Shown here: positions 52,210 to 60,777 of the stretch, one piece after another | How positions within the stretch are numbered: position 1 is the stretch's first letter | Layout: each line of letters begins with the position of its first letter | Assembly (NCBI RefSeq): GCF_022271435.1 | Contig: NZ_JAFIQY010000020.1 | Location: forward strand, 1-64,000 | Reading direction: 5' to 3' | Origin: Streptomyces monomycini | GTDB taxonomy: Bacteria > Actinomycetota > Actinomycetes > Streptomycetales > Streptomycetaceae | Length of the DNA: 64,000 bases | Position numbers and translations under genes: made by a program | Notes under the pieces: model-generated | The model's input: only the letters and a program-made list of their open reading frames with translations | What the model was told of the DNA's origin: nothing | The model's database searches: none

Positions 52210-52744
52210 GGGCGCCGCTGTGCCGGCGCCGCACGCTGACCCCTAGGAACACGATGCCGCTGAGCACGGCGACGGCCACCACCCCGCCCCGCGCCGACCA
52301 GATGTGCAGCGCGAGCATGGCCTGGGCCACCAGCAGGTCCACCGCGACGGCCGCCGCCCCCGCGACGACGGACCTGCTCAGCGGGTCGAGGCGCCCCAGT
52401 GTGGTGGCGACGGCCGCGGCGGGCGCCAGCACCAGGAAGAAGAGGGTGCAGGGCGCGCGCAACGGCGAGGCGATGTCGGCGAGCGCCAGGAAGGCGCCCA
52501 CGCCTCCCACCGCCACGGCCGCCCCGGCCAGTACGGGTGCCGAGTCGGCGCGCAGCCGCCCGCCGCCCCGGCCGTCCGCGCCCGGCTCCGGACCGCCCGG
52601 CTCCGGGCCTCCCGGACCGTCGTCTCCCGGACCGCCGTACGCGGGCCCGTCGGCGGCTCTGCCGCCGTCCGGTGTGTTGCCGTTGATGGTCTTGATGTGC
52701 ATGGGCAGCTTTGCCCCCCAGAACCGCCTGATGCCGGGCTTCAA
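52184..52744 (-). CDS. Small four-helix membrane protein
   Basis: Up to 186 residues. A Gly/Pro/Asp-rich hydrophilic N-terminus (PGDDGPGGPEPGGPEPGADGRGGG) precedes four hydrophobic helices (about 70-90, 95-115, 122-145, 150-170) and a basic tail RRRHSGARGRG. No recognised domain. A start at the internal ATG of MHIKTING (52702) is also possible. Overlap or abutment with the CelD-like gene indicates co-transcription, so it may be an accessory subunit of polysaccharide synthesis. Confidence 0.65.
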   Translation of the reverse strand: MKPGIRRFWGAKLPMHIKTINGNTPDGGRAADGPAYGGPGDDGPGGPEPGGPEPGADGRGGGRLRADSAPVLAGAAVAVGGVGAFLALADIASPLRAPCTLFFLVLAPAAAVATTLGRLDPLSRSVVAGAAAVAVDLLVAQAMLALHIWSARGGVVAVAVLSGIVFLGVSVRRRHSGARGRGSRTN

Positions 52745-52969
52745 TGTCGCGCAGCGGGCGCGCGGGCGTCAAGACGCGAAGAAGGTGTGAACGGGCCATG
52801 TCCTGCGCGTGGTCGGGCACTTGACGCCACGTGGCGGAGAAGGGGCGCCGGGCGCCGGAGGCGGAACCGGCCCGATCGCCGCGGTGACGGGTTCCGGCGC
52901 ACCGGTGCGCCTGTCGGAATGTGGGTATGTCATATACGCGTCATTCCGATGCCGTGACACGTCCACCGG

Positions 52970-52983
52970 GATCACCCGTGATC
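52970..52983. promoter_or_regulatory. Palindrome upstream of lipase gene
   Basis: GATCAC-CC-GTGATC, a perfect 14-base inverted repeat about 80 bases before the lipase ATG. Candidate operator. The rest of 52745-53065 holds no gene. Confidence 0.45.
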
Positions 52984-53065
52984 GTGAGAATGCGTGTCAA
53001 CACTTCCCGTACCGGACGGGCCCTGCTACATCAGGGATGGCAGAGATCCTGCTCAGGGAGGTTCC

Positions 53066-53869
53066 ATGAGACTGTCCCGACGCGCGGCGACGGCGTCCGC
53101 GTTCCTCGTCACCACGGCGCTCGCGCTCTCCGGCGCGAGCGCCGCCGTGTCCGCACCCCGCCCCAAGGCCGTCGACTACGTGGCCCTCGGCGACTCCTAC
53201 TCCTCGGGCGTGGGGGCGGGCGGCTACGACAGCGGCAGCGGCTCCTGCAAGCGCAGCACCAAGGCGTACCCGGCCCTGTGGGCCGCCGCCCACCGACCCG
53301 CTTCCTACCACTTCACGGCCTGTTCCGGCGCCCGCACGGGAGATGTGCTGGCCAAGCAGCTGGCCCCGCTCACCTCCGGCACGGACCTGGTGAGCATCAC
53401 CATCGGCGGCAACGACGCGGGCTTCGCCGACACCATGACCACCTGCGCCCTCCAGGGCGAGACCGCCTGCCTGAACCGCGTCGCCACGGCACGCGCCTAC
53501 GTCAAACAGACGCTGCCCGGAAAGCTGGACCAGGTCTACGACGCCATCGACGGCAAGGCGCCCGCCGCCCGGGTCGTCGTCCTCGGCTACCCCCGCTTCT
53601 ACAAACTCGGCGGCTGCTCCGTCGGCCTCTCGGAAAAGTCCCGCGCGGCGATCAACGCCGCCGCCGACGACATCAACGCCGTCACCGCCAAGCGCGCCGC
53701 CGACCACGGCTTCACCTTCGCGGACGTCAACAAGACCTTCGCCGGGCACGAGATCTGCTCCTCGGCCCCCTGGCTGCACAGCGTGACCCTGCCCGTGGAG
53801 AACTCCTACCACCCCACCGCCAATGGCCAGTCCAAGGGCTACCTGCCCGTCTTCGGCTCCGCCGCCTGA
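53066..53869 (+). CDS. Secreted SGNH-family lipase/esterase
   Basis: 267-residue secreted hydrolase. Signal peptide 1-30. Block I GDSYSSG with nucleophile Ser44, block II Gly in CSGARTG, block III GGNDAGF (oxyanion Asn), block V His249 in NSYHPTANG. The usual Asp three residues before the His is Asn246 here. The related S. rimosus lipase has been described as using a Ser-His dyad, so this is probably functional rather than dead. Six cysteines allow three disulfides. GGGAGG lies upstream of the ATG. Acts on extracellular fatty-acid esters. Confidence 0.92.
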   Translation: MRLSRRAATASAFLVTTALALSGASAAVSAPRPKAVDYVALGDSYSSGVGAGGYDSGSGSCKRSTKAYPALWAAAHRPASYHFTACSGARTGDVLAKQLAPLTSGTDLVSITIGGNDAGFADTMTTCALQGETACLNRVATARAYVKQTLPGKLDQVYDAIDGKAPAARVVVLGYPRFYKLGGCSVGLSEKSRAAINAAADDINAVTAKRAADHGFTFADVNKTFAGHEICSSAPWLHSVTLPVENSYHPTANGQSKGYLPVFGSAA

Positions 53870-53891
53870 CCCCGTCCCACCCCCCTCAGGA

Positions 53892-53918
53892 GAAGTCCCG
53901 CCCGCCGGGTGGGGCTTC
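53892..53918. terminator. Terminator between lipase and kinase
   Basis: 12-bp stem with two G-U pairs (53892-53903 with 53907-53918), 3-base loop, followed by TTCCCT. Sits between convergent genes. Confidence 0.7.
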
Positions 53919-53950
53919 TTCCCTGTCCGGGGAGCCAGGACCCGTTTTCG

Positions 53951-55459
53951 CTAGGTCTGCGGGCCGCTGCCGTCGCCCGTGCCGGTCGCTCCGCCGTACG
54001 GCCCGCCGTCCGTGGTCCCGCCCGTGGCCGAGCTTGAGGAGGTCGTGGGAGCCGACGTGGTCGGCGCGGTGGTGGTGGGGTGCCCGGTCGACGGCGGCCG
54101 CCCGGTCGTACGGGGAGGGGTGGTGGGGTAGGTGTGGCCGGGCGAAGCGGTGCCGGGGCCCGTACGGCCGGGAGTGGTGGCGGCCGGGGGAGTCGTGGCG
54201 GACGACGTGCCGCCGGAAGCCGACTGCCCCGGAGAAGCCCCGCCGCCCGTGCCACCGCCTCCGCCGCCGCCGGTGCTCCCTCCGGAGCCGCCGCCCGTCG
54301 TACTGCCCGGTGTACGGGCCGGCGTGCCGCCGTCGTCCAGCAGCGCGTACGCCACTCCGCCCGCCGCCAGCAGGGCGAGCAGCGCCCCCGCCACCAGCAC
54401 CCGGACCGAGCGCCGCCGGCGCCGCTCGGCCTCCTGGCCGACCGCGGTCGTCGTCGTGGTGTCCCCGCCCGGCGTTCCGGTCGGCGGGCCCGGCACCGGC
54501 GTCGGCGTCGCGGGCCCGTACCCGTACCCGGCGGCCGCGTGATCGGAAGTGACCGTCGGCGGCTGACCGGGCGGCACCACGACCGTGGGCGTCGCGCCGC
54601 CGGCCGCCACCGCCTCCAGCATCCCCTGCGCCTCGGCCGCGTCCAGGCGCTCCCGCGGCTCCTTGCGCAGCAGCCCTTCCAGTACGGGCGCCAGCGGACC
54701 CGCACGGCGGGGCGGCGGCAACTCCTCGTCGACCACCGCGCGCAGGGTGGTCAGCGGGGTGTCCTGGCGGAACGGCGAATGCCCCTCCACCGCCGCGTAC
54801 AGCGTCACACCCAGCGACCACAGGTCCGATTCCGGGCCCGCCTGCCGGCCCAGCGCCCGCTCCGGCGCCAGGAACTCCGGTGACCCCACCAGCTCGCCGG
54901 TCAGCGTCAGCGCGGCGGAGCCCGCCACGCGCGCGATGCCGAAGTCGGTCAGTACCACCCGGCCGTCGTTGGACAGCAGGACGTTGCCCGGCTTCACGTC
55001 CCGGTGCAGCACGCCCGCCGTGTGCGCGACCCGCAGCGCGGCCAGTACCTGAGCCCCGATGCCCGCGGCCCGGGCGGGCGTCATCGGGCCCTCCGCGTCC
55101 AGGGCCTCGGCCAGCGACAGCCCGCGCACCAGCTCCATGACGATCCACGGCCGCCCGCCCTCGGACACCACGTCGAAGACGGTCACCACGTTGCGGTGCG
55201 CGATGCGGGCCGCGGCCCGGCCCTCCCGCTCCAGCCGCGTGTACAGCAACTCCTCCTCGCGGCCCGTCAGGTCGCGCGGCGCCCGTACCTCCTTGACGGC
55301 CACCTCGCGGGCCAGCACCTCGTCCCGGGCCCGCCACACCACACCCATACCGCCCCGGCCCAACTGGTCGACCAGCCGGTAGCGCCCCGCCAGCAGCCGT
55401 CCGCCGTCCCCGCCGCCCAGCGGGCCGCCGGTTCCCGCACTGCCAGGACCCTCGCTCAT
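53951..55459 (-). CDS. Hanks-type serine/threonine protein kinase
   Basis: 502-residue membrane kinase. Kinase domain ~26-290: Gly loop GRGGMG, Lys56 in VAVKEV, HRDVKPGN catalytic loop, DFGIA, and SPEFLAPE. One helix (about 365-385, VRVLVAGALLALLAAGGVAYALL) leads to a ~110-residue extracellular Gly/Ser/Thr/Pro stalk with no PASTA or other sensor fold. A Thr-rich run before the helix (GGDTTTTTAVG) could be an autophosphorylation site. GAGGGGGG lies before the ATG. Substrates unknown; neighbours suggest a surface role. Confidence 0.92.
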   Translation of the reverse strand: MSEGPGSAGTGGPLGGGDGGRLLAGRYRLVDQLGRGGMGVVWRARDEVLAREVAVKEVRAPRDLTGREEELLYTRLEREGRAAARIAHRNVVTVFDVVSEGGRPWIVMELVRGLSLAEALDAEGPMTPARAAGIGAQVLAALRVAHTAGVLHRDVKPGNVLLSNDGRVVLTDFGIARVAGSAALTLTGELVGSPEFLAPERALGRQAGPESDLWSLGVTLYAAVEGHSPFRQDTPLTTLRAVVDEELPPPRRAGPLAPVLEGLLRKEPRERLDAAEAQGMLEAVAAGGATPTVVVPPGQPPTVTSDHAAAGYGYGPATPTPVPGPPTGTPGGDTTTTTAVGQEAERRRRRSVRVLVAGALLALLAAGGVAYALLDDGGTPARTPGSTTGGGSGGSTGGGGGGGTGGGASPGQSASGGTSSATTPPAATTPGRTGPGTASPGHTYPTTPPRTTGRPPSTGHPTTTAPTTSAPTTSSSSATGGTTDGGPYGGATGTGDGSGPQT

Positions 55460-55503
55460 GGACGAGCCCCCCTCGCGAAAGAGCGATGCGGTGGAAACGT
55501 ACC

Positions 55504-57021
55504 TCAACCCAGCGTGGTTGCCGCCCCCTTGAGCAACAATCCGCAGCCGAGCAGCAGGACGATGCCGGCGGTACCGACGGGAGCCAGCCGGTGCGCGGCG
55601 GACAGCAGCCGCGCACCGGCCCCCCGCCCGGCGGCCCGCCGGCCGCCGAGCCGCAGCGTCAGCCGGACGGCGAACAGCCCGGCCGCGGCCAGCGTCGCGG
55701 CCAGCCCCGCACCGTACGCGACGACCAGCAGGAACCCGAACCACGCCTGGCCGAGCGCCGCGGCGCCGACCAGGACCACCACGGCGGAGGGACTCGGCAC
55801 CAGCCCGCCGGCGAGCCCCAGCAGGACGATGCCGCGCAGGCCGGGGCGGGTGGGGTGGTGGTGGCCGTGAGTGTGCTGATGGCCGTGTTCGTGCCCGTGC
55901 CCGTGGTGTTGCCCGTGCTCCTGTTCATGGCTGTGGTCGTGGAAGTGCGGGCCCCCGTACCGCCGCAGCCGCAGGGCCCGGCGCAGCAGTACGGCCCCCG
56001 CCCCCGCCACCAGCGCCCCGCTGGCCACCCCGAGCCACGCCACCACGGAGGGCGCGGCGGCCGACCCCGCCGCGATCAGCGCCCCCAGCGCGAAGACCCC
56101 GAGGGTGTGCGTCACGGTCACCGACAGGCCCAGCGCCAGCACGTCCCGCCGCGAACTCCGCCCGCCCGCCGCCGCTGCCGCGGCCATCATGGTCTTGCCG
56201 TGCCCCGGCGCGAGCGCGTGCAGCGCGCCGAGTGCCAGGGCCGCGCCGAGCGCCAGGGCCGCGAAGGCGGGGGTCAGTTCGTGACGGGCGACGAGTCCGG
56301 TCAGCGCCTGCGCCCAGCGGTCCGCGCCCCGCGGCAGGACGGACGCGGCGGGCGGGGCGGCGGTCGGTGCGCCGTCCGCCTCGGACAGCGCCGGTCCGCC
56401 CGGTACGGCTCGTACGGATGCCGAGCGGCGGTCGGGCGGCGACACCAGTACCTCCTGCGGGTACGCGGTCAGCCGTCGGGAGGCCGACGCCGTGGGCACG
56501 TCGGACGCGGTGAGCCGGGCCCGGTCGCCCCGGGCCGTGATCTCCCGCCAGCCGGGCGCGCCGTCGCCCTCCGCCGCGCGGAACCACAGCGCGGCCCGCC
56601 CGTCGGCTGGCAGCCGGGCCGCCAGCCGGCACTCCAGGCGCAGCGTCGGCAGGCCCGCCTGGCCGGGCCGGGTCACTGCCCTGGCATCCGTGGACCGCAG
56701 CGGCTCCCGGCGGCCGTCCACGGTCAGCCCGCTGCCGCGCGCCGCCGTCGCGCACCGCTCCCGGGCCCAGCCCGCCCGTTCGGCGCGGCTCAGCGTCCCG
56801 TTCCCGTCCTTGTCGATACGAGGCTTCTGCTGGGCGGCCGGGACCTCCGCAAGGTCCTCGACATGGTCCACGCGCAGCGCGCCGGGCCGGACGACCAGCC
56901 CGTCGTACTGGCTGACGGTGAAGTTGCCCAGCGGATGCGCATGCGCGGACCCGGCCGGTACGAGCAGCAGCAGGACGGCCGCGAGCGCCACGGCCAGCAG
57001 GGCGCCTGCCCGCCGGGTCAC
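55504..57021 (-). CDS. NicO/RcnA-like metal transporter with secreted EF-hand domain
   Basis: 505 residues. Signal peptide or first helix 1-28 ends AHAHPLG. An extracytoplasmic domain (29-255) carries an EF-hand loop DKDGNGTLSRAE (Asp70, Asp72, Asn74, Thr76, Ser78, Glu81). The C-terminal half has six helices with the NicO signature HALAPGHGKTM and a His-rich cytoplasmic loop (HFHDHSHEQEHGQHHGHGH). NicO proteins move Ni/Co or related ions. GTG start overlaps the TPR gene stop (GTGA). It ends the DUF4331-TPR-NicO operon. Confidence 0.85.
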   Translation of the reverse strand: MTRRAGALLAVALAAVLLLLVPAGSAHAHPLGNFTVSQYDGLVVRPGALRVDHVEDLAEVPAAQQKPRIDKDGNGTLSRAERAGWARERCATAARGSGLTVDGRREPLRSTDARAVTRPGQAGLPTLRLECRLAARLPADGRAALWFRAAEGDGAPGWREITARGDRARLTASDVPTASASRRLTAYPQEVLVSPPDRRSASVRAVPGGPALSEADGAPTAAPPAASVLPRGADRWAQALTGLVARHELTPAFAALALGAALALGALHALAPGHGKTMMAAAAAAGGRSSRRDVLALGLSVTVTHTLGVFALGALIAAGSAAAPSVVAWLGVASGALVAGAGAVLLRRALRLRRYGGPHFHDHSHEQEHGQHHGHGHEHGHQHTHGHHHPTRPGLRGIVLLGLAGGLVPSPSAVVVLVGAAALGQAWFGFLLVVAYGAGLAATLAAAGLFAVRLTLRLGGRRAAGRGAGARLLSAAHRLAPVGTAGIVLLLGCGLLLKGAATTLG

Positions 57022-58364
57022 CGTCCGGTCCCCAGAGCGGCGAGTGCGGACCGGGCCGCGGTCGCGCCGGTGGGCGAGAAGCCGGGGTCCAGGCGCAGGG
57101 CGGCGGACAGGTCGCGGCGGGCGTCGGCGGCCCGGCCGAGCGCGCGCTCGATCATGCCGCGGTGGTAGAGGAACGCCGCGTCCCGGAAGCCTGGCGCGGC
57201 GGCGTGCTCGGCGTAGGGGAGGGCTGCCCGGTCCTGACCGGTCCGGTGCAGGGCCCAGGCCAGGCTGTCGGCGGTGTGCACGGTCTGGCGGCGGGCCCAC
57301 TCGGCGCGTGCCGCGCGCAGGGCGGCGTGCCGGTCACCGTGGTCGGCTTCGATCAGGGCGGTTTCCAGGTCGACGGCCACACCGTTGGCGTGCGCGAGGT
57401 CCACCCAGGTCCCGGCCAGGGTGTACTGGCGCTGAGCGGCGGCCCGTTCGCCGCGCGCTTCGTAGACCTCGCCGAGCGCGGCCAGGGGGGCCGGCAACGG
57501 GTAGCGGCGTACCACTTTGCGCAGTTCGCGGGCCGCCGTGCCCAGTTGGCCGCGCGCTGCGTAGGTGCGCGCCCGGCCTTCCAAGGCGGGCAGATGCCCC
57601 GGGACGGCGCGCAGCGCAGCCCCGTAATGCCGCAGAGCTTGCGCGTACTGGCCCTGCCCACGCGCCAGGTTGCCGAGGGCCGTGGCGACGTACGCGATGT
57701 CGTCGGGTTGCCCGGCGGAGCGCAGCGCCAGGTCCAGCACCTTCCGGGCGCCGTCGGCGTCGCCGTGCAGCTCCCGCACGTACGCGAGCCGGGTGAAGGC
57801 CGGGAGGCCGGGGCGCACCGCGTCGGCGTGCCGCGCCGCCGCGAGCGCCGCGTCGTAGCGGCCCAGCTCGACCAGCGCGTCCACGCGGACCGCCAGCGCC
57901 CGCTCGCTGTACGGATTGACCGCGAGCGCGGCGTCCGCGTCCCGCAGCGCGGCACGGAAGTCGTGCCGCGCGGCGGCCAGCGCGCCCCGCCCCGCCAGCC
58001 CGGCGTCGTTACCTTGCGGGCGCAGCGCCAGCGAGCGGCCGAGGGCACGTTCGGCCAGCGGGTAGCGGGTCGGATCGCCGGTCGTCCGGGCCTGCTCGAC
58101 GTAGGCGGCGCCGAGCTGTGCCCAGCCGCGCCAGTCCCCGGGCCGCGCACGCAACTGCGCCTGGAGGGCGGTCATGGCGCCGGCCGTCGTGCCGCGGCCC
58201 ACGGGGACGTCGGACGACGGCGGCGCGGGCACGAGGGCAGGTGCCCGGCCGCCGTCATCGCCCAGCGCGAGCCCGCCGACGGTGATCCCGCACGCGAGGA
58301 GCACGGTCCCGACGGCGCTGGCCAGCCGGCCGCGCACGCTCCTGGGCGCCTTGGGGTGTTTCAA
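57018..58364 (-). CDS. TPR-repeat protein with N-terminal membrane anchor
   Basis: 448 residues. A hydrophobic segment near the start (VLLACGITVGGLALG, about 18-35) anchors or exports the protein. About ten tetratricopeptide repeats follow, for example WAQLGAAYVEQARTTGDPTRYPLAERALGRSLALRP and ALRDADAALAVNPYSERALAVRVDALVELGRYDAAL, forming a protein-binding solenoid. The TTG at 58364, overlapping the upstream stop as TTGA, is chosen over a GTG 12 codons earlier. It probably scaffolds the DUF4331 and NicO products. Confidence 0.85.
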   Translation of the reverse strand: MKHPKAPRSVRGRLASAVGTVLLACGITVGGLALGDDGGRAPALVPAPPSSDVPVGRGTTAGAMTALQAQLRARPGDWRGWAQLGAAYVEQARTTGDPTRYPLAERALGRSLALRPQGNDAGLAGRGALAAARHDFRAALRDADAALAVNPYSERALAVRVDALVELGRYDAALAAARHADAVRPGLPAFTRLAYVRELHGDADGARKVLDLALRSAGQPDDIAYVATALGNLARGQGQYAQALRHYGAALRAVPGHLPALEGRARTYAARGQLGTAARELRKVVRRYPLPAPLAALGEVYEARGERAAAQRQYTLAGTWVDLAHANGVAVDLETALIEADHGDRHAALRAARAEWARRQTVHTADSLAWALHRTGQDRAALPYAEHAAAPGFRDAAFLYHRGMIERALGRAADARRDLSAALRLDPGFSPTGATAARSALAALGTGR

Positions 58365-59974
58365 CGTCCGGCCCCCGACCGCCGGTTGGCGCGCAGCCAC
58401 AGCAGCCCGACGCCGACGAGCACCAGTCCGGCGGCGCCCGCCGAAGCCGACGCGATCAGCACGGTGTCGTCGTCACCGGTACCGCTGTCCTGCGGCCGCA
58501 GGCCGGTCTGGAGGCGGGCGGACTGGCTGGTCGAGCCCTGGCCGCTCCCGCTCCCGTCCGTGCTGTCGCCGCCGCTCTTCTCGGCCAGCGGCCCTTCGGA
58601 GCCGGAGGTGGGCAGTGCCAGGTACGGGAAGGTCTTCCCGAAGGCCCGGTCGTTGGCGTCGACCGCGTCCCCCAGGTCGTTCTTCTGCCCGACCAGCTCG
58701 CCCTCGACGACCTGGAGCGAGATGTCCACGACGTCGTCGGTGAGCCGCCGGCCGTTCGGGTAGCCCGCGTTGTCCCCGTCCAGCACGCCGAGGCGCTCGG
58801 GCTGGTCGGTGGGCCGGATGGAGGTGTTCAGCCGCAGCGCCTCGGCGGGGCGCACGCCGGGCGGCTGGTTGAGCTTGGGCACGCCGGTCAGGAACGCCTG
58901 GATCAGGTCCTTGCGGGGCAGCGCCGGTGCCTTGATCCCGTAGATCTTCTCGATCAGCCGGGCCAGCTCGGGGTCGGTGACGTACTTCAGGAACTGCGCG
59001 TCGTTCCACGGCGCCGACGCGTTGAAGCGGTCCTTGTCCTTGAGCGGGACGACCAGTTCGTTGACGAGCGGGTTGCCCATCCGGGACACCTGGGACCAGC
59101 CGCCGGAGGCGTTCTTGCGCTGGGTGGTGGACCAGACGCCGATCACCGGCTGCGCGGCGGACTGCCGCAGGGTGCTCGTCGGCACCTGGAGGGCGACGGA
59201 CTGCACGTTGTAGCCCGCGAGGGTGTCCCGGCCGACCTCCGAGAGGTCACCGCCGTACAGCAGGTCGAAGGCGCGCAGGTCCAGGAAGAACGGGTCGTCC
59301 GCCTGGCCCGCGAAGGACTTCGCGCCGCCTGCGACCGGGCGTACCGCCTGGTCCCGCAGCTTCTGGTAGTCCGGCATGGACGCCTTGCCGACGTTGGAGG
59401 GCGCGGCGATCAGGTTGTCCGCGACCTTCGTGCTGGAGACGACCTTCTGGTCCTTCAGCCGCAGCAGGTCGATGTCGTACGTCTGGTAGAAGTTCAGGTC
59501 CTTGTCGTCGAGGGACGTGACCTGGCCGGTGTTGTAGAGGAACGTGTCACCGCTGCGGTAGTTGTCCTTGAACGTCCAGCGGTAGATCAGGTCGCCCTGC
59601 CCGTCCCCGTCGCTGTCCACGTGCACGTCGTACTGGGCATCGGTGGCGAACTTGTAGAAGTTCGGGCCGCCGGCCGGCTCCGCGAAGGGCCACCAGTTCA
59701 CCGTCAGCGTGGTGGTGTCCGGCTTGTCGGGGCTCTGGTAGGCGTACACGTCCGTGGTGTCGTACTCGGGCTGCCCGGAGATCTGCGGCGCCTCCCGGTG
59801 GCTGGCGGCCTGCGCCGAGCGGAGCGAGAGCGGCCCCGCAGCCGCGCCGGCGATGCCCGCGGTGGCCAGCGAGCCGCACGCCAGTACGGCGACGGTCCGG
59901 CGGCTCGTGCGCCTGCCCTTCTTCCCGGGCTTCCCCGGCCTGGTTTCCTGCGCGTCCCGCGTGGTGGCGGTCAT
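58361..59974 (-). CDS. DUF4331 secreted or anchored protein
   Basis: 537 residues of the DUF4331 family. The N-terminus has RRTSRRTVAVLACGSL, a possible twin-arginine-type signal, cleaved near SAQA. The mature start SHREAPQISGQPEYDTTDVYAYQSPD is the family hallmark, and VDSDGDGQGDLIYRWTF resembles a calcium-type Asp loop. A Gly/Ser linker, a C-terminal helix (about 505-525) and a basic tail tether it to the membrane. Function unknown. First gene of the coupled operon, divergent from the ECF sigma gene. Confidence 0.88.
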   Translation of the reverse strand: MTATTRDAQETRPGKPGKKGRRTSRRTVAVLACGSLATAGIAGAAAGPLSLRSAQAASHREAPQISGQPEYDTTDVYAYQSPDKPDTTTLTVNWWPFAEPAGGPNFYKFATDAQYDVHVDSDGDGQGDLIYRWTFKDNYRSGDTFLYNTGQVTSLDDKDLNFYQTYDIDLLRLKDQKVVSSTKVADNLIAAPSNVGKASMPDYQKLRDQAVRPVAGGAKSFAGQADDPFFLDLRAFDLLYGGDLSEVGRDTLAGYNVQSVALQVPTSTLRQSAAQPVIGVWSTTQRKNASGGWSQVSRMGNPLVNELVVPLKDKDRFNASAPWNDAQFLKYVTDPELARLIEKIYGIKAPALPRKDLIQAFLTGVPKLNQPPGVRPAEALRLNTSIRPTDQPERLGVLDGDNAGYPNGRRLTDDVVDISLQVVEGELVGQKNDLGDAVDANDRAFGKTFPYLALPTSGSEGPLAEKSGGDSTDGSGSGQGSTSQSARLQTGLRPQDSGTGDDDTVLIASASAGAAGLVLVGVGLLWLRANRRSGAGR

Positions 59975-60176
59975 CGCCTCGGTCCTCCCCCTCGAACGGG
60001 CCGGACGGGCCGGCCTGGCCGCACCGGTACGGCGGCGCTTCTGCCGTACCGGTGCTCGGCGGCTATTCGGGGCCGCGCGCCGTCCGGATGGGTACGGATT
60101 TCCCGCGGCCCGCGATACCGGGGCCCGCCGGACCGGTCCGCCGCGCGTCTCGCCCCGAATCCACCCCGGCGGGACA

Positions 60177-60777
60177 ATGACCGGTCGGCAGGGGAACGGG
60201 GTGAGCCGCGTGGACTCCAGAACGGGTGCGGGGCGCGGCGCCGAGGTGCTGCTGCCCCTGATCGCGCGGGGTGACCACGGCGCTTTCGAAGAGCTGTACG
60301 ACCTGGTGTCGCCCCCCGGTCTTCGGCATGGCCCGGCGGGTGCTGCGGGACACCGCCCAGGCCGAGGAGGTGACGCAGGAGGTGCTGCTGGAGATCTGGC
60401 GGCGGGCCGGGCGCTACGACCCGGGGCGCGGCAGCGCGCTGTCGTGGATCCTCACCCTCGCCCACCGCCGGGCGGTGGACCGGGTGCGGTCGGCGCGGGC
60501 CGCGAACGAGCGCGAGGAACGGGCCGCGCGGCGGGGCGCGGTGACCGTCTTCGACGAGGTGGCCGAGGAGGTCGAGGGCGCCTTCGAGCGGGAGTGGGTA
60601 CGCCGGTGCCTGGAGCGGCTCACCGCCTTGCAGCGGCAGTCGGTCACGCTGGTGTACTACGACGGCTACACGCACCGGGAGGCGGCGCGTCGGCTGGCCG
60701 TACCGCTCGGCACGGTCAAGTCCCGGCTGCGGGACGGGCTGGCGCGGCTGCGGGACTGCCTGGCGGGTGCCGTATGA
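60177..60777 (+). pseudogene. ECF sigma factor (SigK-like), frameshifted
   Basis: Two reading frames together encode one ~199-residue ECF sigma factor. Frame 1 (from ATG 60177, or GTG 60201 after GGGGAACGG) gives region 2 start AEVLLPLIARGDHGAFEELYDLVSPP. The rest, VFGMARRVLRDTAQAEEVTQEVLLEIWRR to QRQSVTLVYYDGYTHREAARRLAVPLGTVKSRLRDGL, is in another frame. The junction is a run of six C (60312-60317); five would restore the frame. It is followed by its anti-sigma gene with ATGA overlap. Either a sequencing error, a recent mutation or a slippage site. Confidence 0.85.
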
